The notes under the pieces: generated by a model | What the model saw: the letters and a program-made list of their open reading frames with translations, nothing else | What the model was told of the DNA's origin: nothing | Database searches by the model: none | Program-made: the position numbers and the translations under genes | Assembly (NCBI RefSeq): GCF_021155765.1 | Contig: NC_060105.1 | Location: forward strand, 11,937,001-12,001,000 | Source: Diprion similis | Taxonomy: Eukaryota; Arthropoda; Insecta; Hymenoptera; Diprionidae | DNA length: 64,000 bases | Direction of reading: 5' to 3' | In this document: piece after piece, positions 22,758 to 37,900 of the stretch | Layout: the number at the start of each line of letters is the position of its first letter | Numbering within the stretch: position 1 is the first letter of the stretch

Positions 22758-25700
22758 AATTTATGTACATATATACAATACCATAAATGCATGTACTCGC
22801 GAAAATTGAATTTTGTAAAGGGTTACATGGAGTCTATTATTATTATTAAGGATTAAATGTATCAATATTTGAATTAAGGATTAGAAATTTGTTTGTTACA
22901 GAAGCTGGCTTTGAAGTTTTTATGATCATTATTTAAGATTAGAAACCGAACTAATTGATCACGGGCTGGCTATACGCTGCTGATTTCCTAAAGAATTTTA
23001 ATTCAAACGTATAGAACAATCCGAGCACATGGTATTAAGTTTAGTGACTGTAATGAATCAAATTTATTAATCGAATTCTCATGTTTAGCGGACATTCGAA
23101 GTTGTGGCTTAAGCTTTAGCTTTTTACGTCACGTTGTCGGACGATGCTTAACAATAAGATTGATAAACTGCAGAATTTTGCTAAATCTTTTTTCTTTTTT
23201 ATATATATAATTTTGCAAAATTTTGAATTCATGTTTATGGAGCCAATTACATGCCATACATTAATAAATCAATAAAGTCACAAGGTATGCATGTACATAT
23301 TTTAAATAATTCAATTCAGAAGTAGAAGTTTTATCCTATTCTTGGTTCTGAATCCCAAAAATAAAGAAACATCATTTGTTCATTGCATAAAAAAATGATC
23401 AACTAAGAATACTTTGGTTCATGAACCGTTTTTGAAGTGACAATAGGTACTATTAATGATTTCAGTGTATCGTTTAATTTCAGTCTAGCGTTTAAAAAGA
23501 AATACCTATTTATAATAATGACAATACAATTTCTGAGTCGATCAACTTGATTTTTGTACTGCATTGGAATTGAAAAAAAAAACAACAACAAACTTGGGCA
23601 TTCAATGAAAGCTAAAGTGAATAAAATAACCGAATTTGTCTAACTGTGATTTGTTGATAATTTTATCAATGTCTTGTATATCTTTTATCTAGTATAAATT
23701 AAGGGGACAAAGTAAAAAAAGTTAACGGTTGAAAATTGAAAAGCGATGTATGTGAAATACTAGGATATAAAGTGGTTACATTGTGTATTTATTTGCTTGT
23801 AAACGCGCAGTTATTTTATGTCTAACCATTTTATGAAAAAAGCCTGTATAAATTAGATTTATATACCTATGTAACATTACATATTCAACTAACTTATAGT
23901 AATTAAAAATATTATATGCAATTGAATTAGCGACAAAAGCATTTTACGAAGGGAATTTCAAAAATGAAGTTCTACAAAAACCGATTTATGGATCGTTGAT
24001 ATCATATTTCAGTGTAACATTTAGTTATAATATTAAATAATGTAGTAAATATAAATACTAAGAAAAACGAAGTAACATGTAATCTGCTTCATCTAATTCA
24101 TACAGACTTTTTGATATTGCAAGTCACTGAGATGAGACTTAATAAACTTCAATGTTTAAATATATATGTATAATATATATCATCAATGCATTTCATATTC
24201 CTTTGCTACCTATCTTAACTGTCTATCAAAAGTTTTGAATAATTAAGTATAGCGTTTATAGCATCATTTTACTAAAAACGATCGAGTTTCTATAACATTG
24301 TTACTATTATTTTTTTTTCATTTTTCGTATGAAATTCGTTAAATGCGATTCGTAGAAATTGATAAGCATTAAATGCACCGTATAAATTATCGTTAGTTTA
24401 GGTACGCAGTTTAATCAGTACAATCTGTACAATATGCCTGTTGTATCCACGTAATCAAATTTTACAAATCTATCAAGATTCTGGTACGTACTTTAAATAT
24501 ACTTAAATGGGAATGTTATTTTCACGGAAAAAATCGATTATGAAATTAGATTCATGTTTCATTTTAATATACTAATAATACGTATATTTCACATCAGCTC
24601 TTACAATAAAATAACATTAGACTCTGTGCTCTTCGTAATTTGATGTTAGTGAATAAAATTGAATGGAAAATACAGCGGAATGTGTTACACAATAATACAA
24701 AAGCTTTTGGATATCTCATATAGATAATCCAATGTTTCAGTCTGTTACGTAAGACTCGACAATAAATATAATTTAAATCGACTTTACGATAGCTACGCAT
24801 GTATATTATTAAAAAGTGATGTTATTTCACATGGCAGTCTGCGGTAACTTGCTTATTACAGTTTCGCTTAATTTTTTTTTTTCTTGGTATGTAGTATAGT
24901 AACTCAAAGTTCTTCGGTTGGCTTACTTAAACACTTAGGTATATTACAAGATATATGTCTATTAGGGGTGCAAATTTTTATCGTATGATTTTAAAAAAGT
25001 ACTAGCTATTGTTAGTTTATAACTGTGTATATGGCTATTTTTGATAAAAGTATACACACGTTTACTGCACAAGAACACTATCGTTCAGTATAATTATTCT
25101 TTAGAGAAAAATATGACAAATCATAATGTCATACATTCCCATATCGTGTAGGGTGCAGATAAAAATCGAAAATGAATTTTATCAAGATAAGATTCAACAT
25201 TTTGGCTACTAACCAGATCAAGCTTATTTTTGCGTCACATTGTTATACGAATAAATCATTCTATTCTCACTGAATTATACTAAGGTATGAAGTAGGAACC
25301 AGTGAAGCAGAATGCAACTATAAATACTTTTAATCGATGTTCTCACACTAAATTTTTATTCGTAACTATAACAGCATGGGTTAGTACTAAAGATACAAAA
25401 TAGTAGCGTAGCTAATAAAAATGCACAGCACAGCTTGATTCGAATCGCAACCTTTGTCACAACAAACAACAGCTACGTAACAAGTCTAGTAAGTTTAATT
25501 TTATGTACGTTAAAGCTTGGAGCTAAAGTATTGACTAGATCGAAGGATAACTTCAGAATACAATTGATCGTAAAAAGATCTTGCGCAGATCTGAAATTAT
25601 CAGAATGTTTTGACTTAGGTTTATAAAGTCACTACCGATCTTTTACTAGATGCAGGTAGTTTCCTTTTAAATTATTATCTTTACCTTTATATAATTAAGC

Positions 25701-27522
25701 TTGTTTTTTATCAAGCGTTCAACACGATCGACTTACTCCGATTATCTCAAGGTAAAGTCACTGTTAGTATTATTCCATTCTATTGGCTCGTTTCACTCGA
25801 TTCTACATGTGATTGACTGAATATCCTGACTTAAACTGTGCGCGGAGAAGAGTTCGTAAAGAGGGAACAACTCGCCATGCAATGCCTCTGGCTTTTAACA
25901 AGATAATTGTTACGATTGCTGGTACGATTGATATTAGCTCGGTTTTGAATCGAGTCTGAAGGATGGATTTACCGCAACTTGAAGAACATGCGACGGCACA
26001 GATACACGGGATATTTTTGTACGAATGTAGCCCAGAAAAAATTATTCTTGTTGAAATAACAATAAGAATAAACAGGGTGAACATTAGGAAAAGCTGCCAT
26101 TGTGATAGCTAGGCAGAAGAAAAGTAGAAAAGCTTTGTGCTCTACGTGAAGTGTAGAAGGGAAATTCAATCATGAAAAAGGATTTTATACTCATGCGTTC
26201 ATCTGCAGAGGAACTATGTCGTGTAAGTTTTGAAATCATTGTCGAAGATCTAAGATAGATGATACATCTTACAATTAATACACAAGCATATCAGAGTCAT
26301 AAGTGACAGAGAATGTACACTTAACAGAATAAGCTTTTACTACTTATACACCATAATTTCGCAATTTGGAGAAAAAATGTATTTCATTATAGTTGCAAAA
26401 CACATTCTGCCTGAACACAGCTAGAAGTATTTACAATTTTGGGATGATTAAATTGTGCATCCCTCTATTCCGACTACTCGTGATTCTCTATAATCTGAAA
26501 AAAAATTTTCAAACCCATTTATCGCGATGGAGTTACGATATAACAGCCATTATTAAACGAAATACTGAGTATTGATAGGCATCTATATTATTTGTAACAA
26601 GAAAATAAAATATAATTATTATAATGACAGCAAAAACTGAGATTTGAAACACGGTAAAACTTACATGGAATGAATTTTTACATGACACGTTTTTTGTATC
26701 ACTAGCTAAAGCCTCTTAGTACGGAGTAATTTTTGATTTGACAATAATGGCGGAGAAGTTATATGAGTTGATACTGTTAACTGATGATTTTCAAAGTTTG
26801 AATTTACATTATCTTCAATGTCCAAAAACGTATACAATCGGTAATTGGTTCCAATAACAGTAACTGAATTTAATTCACATTCAAGGCAACGTTCTTAACT
26901 TTGGAACCTAAGCGGTATGATAATGTTGAATTGTTCTCTCAAATTTTTACAAGGATGATGAAGTATTAATTAAATGTTATATGTTAAGTGCATTAACTAA
27001 CATTAAATGAACCGATCGTTTTGTAAACAATTAAATGTAGTCCAAGACGTTTGCATATGTCAATAAGTGAAAGTTTGAAAAATGAATCAATTACCAATTT
27101 TCTTATATTTTAAATCTGGATTACATTAATATCATTTTCTCTTTGGTAAAGTTACCTTTGGTATGTATAGATATACCTACTTATTACAAACAAGTGAGCA
27201 TTATTCCGTACGAGCATAAAATATAGGCATTTTTTTCCGTTAATTATTCTGCAAACAGATAGCTGCCTTTCTTTGTCGTTCACCGCTCTGGTGATTTCTG
27301 ACATTATACTGAAATAGTTTGAATTCATCCTATAAAATGCATTCTTTGAGATTATATTGTAATACTATTGTGCTCTTTCTCTGTTTTGTATTTGGCACAA
27401 ATTGTCGTTAAAATTTGTACCATCTTAAGCTGTTAATTAGTTATATTCTCAAGACTCTCATTTCATATAATACCTCCCAGGTGGTAAGTTATAAATTGTG
27501 CTATCGGCACATGCATTATAAC
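22758..27522. other. 4.8-kb gene-free AT-rich interval between convergent PPID and CEP97
   Basis: Very AT-rich with many AATAAA-like words (for example near 23265 and 23359). No frame resembles a known protein. It probably contains the 3' UTRs of PPID (plus) and CEP97 (minus). I see no RNA gene or transposon termini. Confidence 0.5.
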
Positions 27523-30500
27523 TTACTCATTATTGTGATTCAAGTTGGCATCATGCTCTTCGGAGTCTTTTTCCTTTTCACTATCGGCGTCGCTTTCTCT
27601 TCTAGTTTCAGTTTTAATTAAACTGTGTAATTCCTTGCAAAGAGTTTCTTCGCAAACCTCTCCATCCATAGCTGCGTCCTCGATGACGTCCTTATATTCG
27701 ATCTCAACTTCTCCATCTACATCTTTATATTCACTTTCCATAATCTCTTCGCAGCTTTTAAACACATCAGGATTTTCATTAGAATTTATCAATTCCGGAT
27801 TTTCGTTAGAATTTAAAATGTCTGTGTTTATTTCATCGTCTGTTGTATCCGTCGATTGCGAAACTTTTTTCAAAACACTATCTACCAAATTTGATGCGAA
27901 ACTTTTATTTTCATTTCCTTCGTGAATAGTCTGATGAATTGACAATGATTGAGGCCTGCTCGCACGCGCATATGGAAACGTATTAGCTTCGCCAGCTGGA
28001 GTGTGAACAGCTGATATTTCAGTTTGCGTTGCAACACCGTTGTCCATCGTTGTTGGTTTTGGCTGCATGTTAGACATACAGCGTTTTATTTCTGACATAG
28101 AATCTTGTAATTGTTGTACCTGTAAAGATAATAAAATAGACGTAATCATCTGATACGCCTTTATCTGCAAATTTTAGTCACTGTAACGCGAATCGGATTG
28201 CCTACTTGCGAGTGCAGCAGAGTACATGTTTGAGCAAGGTTATTAACCACAACTGAGTTAGCATGTGACGTTCCTTCGCCATCTCCACCATTATTCGATC
28301 CTGGCTGAAGACTCACAATTTTTTTCCAAAGTGCATTTATAGCTTGCATCTGTAATAATTGCAACTTATGCTCGCTTTCCAGGGCTGTTCTCGTTGCCTC
28401 CATGTCAGTCGATAATTTTCTGTAAACAGATATTTGGATATATTGAATTGTAAATCAGAAAATGTAGTTAACGCCTGAACAATCTTCATTGATTTCATTA
28501 TGCGAAATTAAAAATTTGATCTTTCGTACGTACTGGATGTATTTGTTTGTTCTCATCATTTCAATATTTTTTAATATATTAGTTGCTTTTTTATTCAGAT
28601 TTCGGGTACGGTACCCTCGCCACAGTCTTTGTATGCAAATAGCTGCTTTCTCTGTTTGATCTTCTAAAACGAATGACGTTGGTTAAAGAATGCTATTGCG
28701 ATGAAGATGTTTTAGAATGAAAGCAAATGCTTATTAGCAATACATGTATATTGAGATAAGGAATTCGTCGGATTTGAACTACTTTTTCTATGAAAAGAAA
28801 TATTTATTATTAAAACGTGAGAAAATCAACACAGATATTCCATAATAGCATGGTCTAGTGTTTATGATGAACTATTTTTACTGAAACTGTATATAATTTT
28901 CACTTAAAATATCATAGAGTTCTATTCATACCCTTATTGGTGTCCTCTTGACGTCGTTGATTTGCTCGGTGTCGAATTCCATCCAGCTTTGCCTGACAGA
29001 CTTCGCTGTCTTCGTCGCTACTCATAGTTATGTTGTTATCACCATCGCCGTCTTTATTTCGCCTACCTAAATTAGGTCTCCCCCTTTCCGTAGCGCTTTT
29101 TGGTCTATTAATACTTCGGCCTAAATTTGGTGAGCTTTTATTATTCCTTTTGACCGGCAATGTTTTACTCTGAACATAATTATTTATTTTAACACTGTGT
29201 GGACATTTTCCATTGGCATTAGTAATAACAGGTTTTGAAATGTTAGATCTCCCAATGTTGCAGTTTGTCGCAGAGTTACTCTTTATCAAGGCATTAGTTT
29301 TAAGGACTCCCACATTTGTTTTGGCTATTGGATTAGGTGTAAAAGCAGTGGATACAGCTTTTCCTGCATTGTCCGGACAGGGTTTCGTAGGTATTGTTGT
29401 TTGAATCGGAGAATTCAATTTGCTAGGCGGCGTTTTTGATAAAATACGTGAGAGACCTGACGGAGGTCTGAAATCTGGGCTCATCAAGGATTCTGGTACC
29501 GGTAACAATTTTGTCGCTGCTTGCAAAGGACTGGAAGTTTCTGCAACAGTTTAATTAACAATTAACACTGTGTTTCATGTTCGCTAAATATTAATGAGAG
29601 TATCTAGTAACTGACGTGATTATTTTATATCATGTTAACAAAAGTTCAACATATTCACCCTCGACTTGCAATGATGGTTCGTCGTTATGTGTCATTTTGT
29701 GGCTCAGGTTACTGCTAAGCAAACTAGGGTCTAGACTTTGCGTCATTAGTACATCGTCTCCTCCGAGAAGCGTGTGACCACTGTTAGACGTAGAATTAGG
29801 AGCATGGCAAGATGATACCATAGTATCAGGGTGACAACCAGCTAATATTTGATCTGGCGATCTTATTCTCATAGATTTTCGTGACGAGCCTAACAAAAGG
29901 GAATCTGTTTCAACTTTGGAAGATATCAGATTTTAAATACTATATTAAAGTGCTTGGAAGACTTATGCTAGCTTAGCTAGCCGTTGCGTGCAAATGATAA
30001 ATGTAATGATGATATTCTAGTCTCAACTTTTCAATTTGTTACCAAGCTTAGCTTTGTAAATTTTACCTAATATAAGTACTGCAGAAACAGTATCCTACTA
30101 TGGTAATAATTATCTTATATTTTTTAGAGAACTTTCGACACTGAGTTTTGTGTGGCAATAAATGACAACGTATTAAATGTTATCCAAGCTTTACGAATTA
30201 CAGCCTATATTTCAAATAAATAAAATCAAGAACAACTCAAACGTTGAGTCTGAGCTTCCTGATCCTGGACAAGTAAGCATCAGAATTAAATATCTCAATT
30301 TGATTGGATATATTTTGTTTCAATATTTCGCGCTGAATTTATTTCATCTTATAAGGTATCCACAGCATTTCAAATTAATAAAATAACATAACTAGCACCA
30401 TTTTATATTTTCTCGTGCACCGTTTGTACGAATCAGTGCAGAGATCATATTTTACTCAACATATCGACCAGGATCGAGGGTTTTCTTTGCAAGTTTATGG

Positions 30501-31616
30501 AATTTAACACCTTGTTGGCAAGCTTCTATTAAATATTTATGAAGCAGAATAACTTGGATGTAAGTAATAATAACATGTAATAAAAACAAAACGCAATCTG
30601 TTGTTGCGAATAAATACCTATTAGCGTGATAATACCTCCAGTTCAATAGCAGTTAAGTGATGATTTTAGTTGTTTTTTGTCAAATCTATATTTTTGTTAT
30701 GCCATAAACTTACGGCCATGCACTTTCGTGCACACAGCAAAAACAATACTATTTATAAATGGCATAGAATAATGTTAATAAGCAAGTATAAGCAGCTGCT
30801 CAATGAAGATGAATACACTACAATATGCGACTTAGTAATATTTTGCCAACTTTAATATCTGTGTACCTTTGCAAGGTGAATAGCAGGCACAAAATTTTGC
30901 ATCATAATATTTTGGTGACTGTATGTTCTTTTCTTCATAATATGACAACATGGGTGCAACTGGAGAAAAAATGTGTAATGAGTGTGCATGGCCAGTAGAG
31001 ATTCTCTATGAAAATATAATGACCTAATTTGGATGATCCAACACGCAACTTGTATAAATTTCCCTGAAAGTCATAGACTGAATTAAAATTTTCTGAATTA
31101 TTAATAAAAAAAAAAACTGTTAAAATTTGCAACCATTGGAGTTTGACGATGAATATCTTTGAAACGCTTAATTTAATCGACAAATCATAAGAGACCATTT
31201 TTGTATAACAGTTAATTTCCTACAAAACTATGGATTGCGCATTTTATAAAAAAATTTTTTTAACGAGTTATAAAATTCATAAGCAAAACAGAAATTTCTC
31301 TTAAAATAATCAAACTTAAAGCTTTGATATCTTTCAAACGGTGAGGTTTACGGAAAAATTATACGAGACCTTTTTTGTAGAGCGTTCAATTTCCTACAAG
31401 AATATGAGGAGAGATATTTTTCAACGAACAATTAATAGAGAGATATAAATTTTCGTTTTTAATACTGAGGAACAAATGGAAAACTATAAACCGGAGGACC
31501 TTTCTATAAAAATTAAGAGCTCATATTTGGTGAGTTTTTTTTAGAGGTGTATAGCAACCGATTTTTCAGAGTATGAAGTGAAAAAAAAAATAGTCGGTTT
31601 TTTTTTACCCACCCTA

Positions 31617-31649
<33 letters not shown>

Positions 31650-31916
31650 GTCGAGGATGATGAAAGAGTAGAGTTTCCGCGGAGTGCTTCTATTATTTCG
31701 AAGCGTGGCTGTTTTCGTAAAGAGAAATAAAGATCTAGTAAACAAACAAATATTGAATTATATTGACTCGTCGACGAAATATTGTAAATTGAATATCTTT
31801 TTGAAAAAGTTTTGTTAATTAAAGTTCATAGTTTTAATTCTGTTAAATAAACGGTGGTTCATAATGCGTTCCACACGCCCAACACGAAGCTTGCGAGTTT
31901 CATTTGGCCATTGTCC

Positions 31917-31961
<45 letters not shown>

Positions 31962-34900
31962 CTATATTGACGTAGAAGTGGTCAGGGAGCGTAAGTTTTA
32001 CACACCGGCAGATGGAAATGAAAACCCATAGCTTAGAAATATTCATCAGCAATTGCAACTACTTTCACAGCATTTATTTCTGCTTTCTAGAAAGTAGACG
32101 ACGAGTAAAGTTTGCCTGCGATTAGTTGGATCAAAGAATGAGTGGATTTAATCTTCCTTGTTTATAAAAACACATTACATATGCTATCAAGAACTGTTTC
32201 AATAATGTTAAATTTATTACTATGACCAAAGGATAATGACTGACAAGGAGAAACCACGCTATAAGAGAAACTGATTTTAAATAATGGTTTTTCTATCTAC
32301 TTTGTTACGGAAACGTAACGACTGTGTTTCAATGTAAGTAAATTTTTTGGGGAGGTAAAAAATTTGAATACTTTTCTCTTGAATTCTCAACGTTTGTCAA
32401 AGTGATTCTATTGTTTCGAGGATTTACTGAAAACGTCCTGGTCTTGTTTTTTTCAACATCTTCAAATTTTTCAAATACCTTACATCTAATTATCAATACT
32501 TTTGTTTTGTATAATAAATACTCATCCAGCGAAACATGAAAGCACAGTTATCTTTATATTTGTCTTTTATTTATATTAGTGCGTCAAAAAACTTCCATTA
32601 GAATTAGTCTCTCTTATCGCACGATATTCCTTTGAAAGAATATCTCTCCTGTAAAACAATATTTTCCAGATCATTTTTGAAATGTGTTCAGTACCTCCAT
32701 TGCTCATAAGTTTAAAATGATTAATTGGGAGAGAAATATACACAAGTTTACAAAGTTTGAAAGAGATCCTGGAGAACCAAAACGCCAGCAATTGATCTGC
32801 TGAAATTGCAATGTATAATTTAATTTACCTAGCATAATTGACCCATAATTTAACATACGCTGAACTGTATGAGAATGAAGATAATAGAAAATAATTTGAA
32901 ACAATGGTCTATACGTCATTTCACTTCGCTGTTACATACTAGTGTGTGTGTGTGTAGGTGGGTGTGTTAACACGCGTGTTAGATTTCTGAATGCTAAGAA
33001 GTAAAATAAAACTGATGTAAAACCTACCATATCGTGTAAAACTCAATCTATAACAATATCTCATTTTCCAAACGATATCCTCCACGGCTTGGAAAGCAGT
33101 TTCGTGATAACAAGAACAAAACTATGAATGACTTGAGAGTACGAGATAAATATCTATATCCATGTATACTACTTTAAACGAAGAATCCATGTCAGTCGTG
33201 ATTTTGAAATCAGGCTTACCAGGTCGCCTCGGAGAGCTTGTCCTGTTTGTGTTCAGTCTGCGCCTAGCTGCTGGTGATGGACTCATACCAACGCTACTCA
33301 AACTGTGCACACTACCGGAATCGCTTTGTTGGTTTAACTGTTGCTGATGATGCTGAGCTTTGCTTAGAATCAATCGTAGTTTACGGTCTGCTTCATTTTC
33401 AAGGGACTCACCCGATAGAGGACAGACTGAAGCAAGGTAATGTGCGAGTAGTGTATGCTCACCAACCCGAAACTGCCTGCCACGCCCCTGCGAATAAAGC
33501 CACTCAGCTTTCAGGCTGAGTGGATAATAATTGTAAATATATTTGTATCATTGTTCAATTGGTAAACGTTGTTTCAGTTCAATGGTTTTGATTATTTGAT
33601 AATGTCAAGTGCAAGTCTGACACAAGCCAAATCACAGTGTTTTTCAACTTCGTTCATAGGCAAAAACGATCGTTATGGAGATGACAAAGGTCGTTACAGG
33701 TGCTTCTACAGATAAAATAAAATTTTAATAAGGAATTCGTGTAATAACGAATAGTATTTATGTATGCCATTCTTGGGGGGATATTTTCATCGCGTACTTA
33801 GGGAATTTGTAATTGACGTAAGTTTGTTTTAAATATACGATACTAGGGTGATTTTTTTTGAACGACTATTTTTTTTTTTTTAGTCCCCATCGCAAATTTT
33901 GTTCTATATGTCGAACAAAAAATTCCGTAAAAGTTATAGCCCTTAATATTAATATTGAGTACTCGCCCAGGGCGTGAAAAGATTTCCCATATAAAATACA
34001 CGTGAATCGAAGCATTTTTTTTCAAATCTCTACAACTCAGTGGAATTTTATGATATCACATCGGTCTTGGTCGCAATTTACGCAGAATTGAACGATCTTT
34101 AAAAGTGTTTAGAACGGCGTAAGTGTAACTTTCATTTGTGAGGTGGTACAGGGTACTAAAGTTGATTTTTACCCAAGATTCTCGTTTTTTCGCTGTTATC
34201 TTCAAAATGATTAACTGTACCAAAAAAATGTAAAGAATAACTTTGTTGGAAATTTGATTTCCTACAAGAAAGGTCCTTTAGACCAAAATGCTCAGATTGA
34301 TATTTCTTGAGATGTCGAAATTCAACTTACTTGACGTATAAAATTTTTATGTTGTATTGAATTAAACGTTTTAATCTAATATAACCAATAAACATTATGG
34401 TTTATTGAAACAAACGTTTTGAATTACTGATATTGCAATGGAATAGATCGAATGGATCGAATCGAATCGAAAAAAATCAAATTCCAATACAATATCAATA
34501 ATTTAAAACGTTTGATTCGATGAACCATAAAAATTTTATAACGTCAAGTAAATTGAATTCCGATATCTCAAGAAATATCAATCTGAGCAATCAGGTCTAC
34601 AGGACTTTTTTTTGTAGAAAATTGAATTTCCAACAAAGTTTTTATTCACATTTTTTCGGTAAAGTTGATCATTTCGGAGATAACAGCGAAAAATGGAGAA
34701 TTTTGGGTAAAAATCAACTTTAGTGACCTGTACCATCTCACCAGTGTAAGTTGGACTGACGACGTTTTAGACACTTTCAAAGATCGTTCAATTCTGCGTA
34801 AATTGCGACCAAGACCAATGTGATATCATAAAATTCCACTGAGTTGTAGAGATTTGAAAAAAAAAACGCTTCGATTCACTCGTATTTTACATGGGAAATC

Positions 34901-37900
34901 CTTTCACGCCTCGGGCGAGTACTTAATATTATTATTATTAAGGGCTATAACTTTTAGGGAATTATTTGTTCGACATATAGAACAAAATTTTCGATGGGGA
35001 GTGAGAAAAAAAAAATAGTCGTTCAAGAAAAATCACCCTAATACGATACATACAGTGAGAACAAAAGTGTAGATATGAATAATATTTAAAAACACTACTC
35101 ACCTCTCAATTGGATCCACAGCGTAACCATCGATTGATTTCAAGCTCATACACCAATTGATAACAAATGGACGATAGTCGAATCCACTATAAACTATCGA
35201 TTAAAGAATAATAAACTAGTGATAGAATACTAATTGTAATAAGAAACAAATTATTAATGTTTTGGATAGTTTCATAAGTAAAAAAATACCCCTCGCTACA
35301 TGTTTTTTTGAAGAACGATAACGAAGCGTAGTTTCTTACTCTTAAGCTAAATCAAACGGACTCAGTCCGTTACTTGGAAATCGATTTATGGTTTCTGACA
35401 ACATATTTACTTCACTCAAATTGGAAAAATTGAATAAAATTTCAATTAATGATAATAAAGATGGTAAATCTTTAATATAAATATCAGTAAGTCCGGACAA
35501 AAATGATCCTATAATTTTTGTTCAAAACTAGGTATTAACTATTGTTTGAATATCGATTTAACTGTACACACAACTAATAAATGGTTCTTTGTAGTCTGAA
35601 TTTCTAGACTAATAATATTTTTAAAGGATTCAAATTGATTTTCGATAACTATTGAAAGAGTAACTAAAGTCTGATACGAAATTTAAAAATAGGCAAATGA
35701 TGAGCTAGCTGAATGTAGAGAAATTTATATTTTTGGAGTAAAATTATTACTTGTTAAAAAGGATACATACTGTTACCTGTCATACTGACACAAGGGTTGT
35801 TAGCAATTGAAAAATTGACTAAATTTGTTAAATTAGCCAAGTGCGACATCTCATTCAAATCCGTTACATTATTGTTAGCCAATGTCAAAGTTTCTAAACA
35901 TCCAGGTAAGTAACGTTCGCACTGTCTCAACGTTACTATACGATTATTGTGCAAAAATAATTCCTAAAAATCATTTCATCCATTTATTTTTTCATTATCT
36001 TACAGAAGTAAATAATTAGTCAATCACGTGTGTTAGAAATGGTAAAGATTAATTTTCGTCTTGAAATTTTTCTAATAATAGTACCAAATTCCTCATAAAA
36101 CGACTTTTCTTGAAAGCGACATTCGGAGACGAGTTGTTAGAATTCCGTACAAAAAATACTAGGTTTAAATTCTACATGACACTACAAAGTGTTGATAACG
36201 GCTGCATGCAATCACTAATGGCTTATTTTGTTATATGGAAAAAGCAAGCAACGTTTTTCACAATTCGTTACGCTTAAATATTTGAAATATGTAATATTGC
36301 TGAGTGATTTTCATCGTAATTGTAAACAACATTTTAATGAAATATCAACAGCAACTAAATTAGCTGACTTTACTATTTCGAACAATTATTGTAAGAAATT
36401 ATTTCATACTTCACACAACACCAAATTAATGAATAAATGAGTGAATTATATACTCCATATTGATTGGGAATAAAAATAGAAATATAGCCAAGCCATATGG
36501 CACAAAGATCTGTAGAACCGTCAGCAGATCTTTTAGCGTAAATTACTCGAGCTAAAAGATCGAGAGAGCTTTGTGCAAGCTAAATAGCTTTCATTTTTTG
36601 CATTGAGGTAATACAAAGTGCAAAAAATACAATTGAATATTGAAGCAGAAAGGCAATAAATTTCCCGCTACCAGATGTCAGAGTAGGTATCACATTTTCT
36701 TTCCCAATAAATATGTCTAGTTGTAAAATACAAGTTGAAAATAAAAGGGTTGTGCAAGATGAAAAAATTTATTACAAGCATAACAAAATAAAGAATGGTA
36801 AAAATCCGAAAAAAAATTACCTTCAAACAACGTAGATACGAGATGTCCGATAGATGACTAATACTGTTCTCTGACAAATCCAGATGCTCCAATTTTGTGT
36901 TTGTATGTAAATGTTCGATGGACTGTGGAAGAAATTCATCAATTAATCTGTGTTACCTCCGCTATTTTTCAAAATAGGTTTCAAATCTGTAAACTAGGTT
37001 TGCAATAAAGGTCTATGATTAGTTAGCCGAGATTTTTAATATGAAGTTTATCGAAAGCCCACACGGAGTCTGGGCGAAGAAATAATAAAATTAGATTTCT
37101 AACATGAAATTCCTGCTAAATAAAATGTTAATCATCAATCAGTTCAATTTTACCTTTATATTATTACCAGCGAGGCAAAGGGTTTGTAAATTGCTCATAT
37201 CCTTGATGCCCTCTATGGTGAGAATGCCATTATTTGCCAGATTTAGTGTCACAAGATTATGTAGCTTGGAAACTCCATACATTCGTAACAACTGGTTCCG
37301 TACGATCGATAGCTGAAAGTTTCGATTTATGTTAATATTCTTTGAAATTATACCTTTTGTATCAATTACATGATAGGAAAACAGGAATACAATGAAGGTT
37401 TATAAAAAAAAAAAAAGTAAAAAAAGGAGACAAGAATTGAGGTTGTTATTAATTAATTAAACATGCGAAACTTTCGAAGTCACTAATATTCTAAATGTGA
37501 CCAAATCTGCGTAGATATTCTTCGTAAAGTCTATTTCAACGTTCCGAATTCTTTAGTTATCCAGACTTTGTAATACGAATAAATTTAGAAACACAAGAGT
37601 TGTCACAATGTTTCACTTTTTATATTTTGTTATTCTTGCACATTTAAACGGATATTATGGTTTACGATTATCGATCTTAGTTTTCAAGTTTAAAATAAAA
37701 ATTATTTCAGATGCCAAGGACATAAAATCTCAGATCAAGATTTGTTTTGACAAAATATAAACTCGTTTAACATAGATTTCTCTTGGAAGAAGTGATTTAG
37801 AAAAATATTTTACTCGATCGTTGAATAGTTACTAAACAATATAAAGTAGAAGACTTTTGAAAAAAATTTCGAGTATTTCTTCATTTTCTTGTGATTTCTA

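Larger units (their letters stand above)
29905..33219. other. Large CEP97 intron with microsatellites and old repeat
   Basis: Intron 7 of CEP97. Mostly AT-rich non-coding sequence; it holds the degraded foldback-family copy, two TA microsatellites and a GT tract listed separately. No hidden exon is convincing. Confidence 0.5.

Noticed and set aside
27545..27925. 126-codon plus-strand frame rich in serine
   Set aside because: Antisense shadow of the acidic last exon of CEP97.
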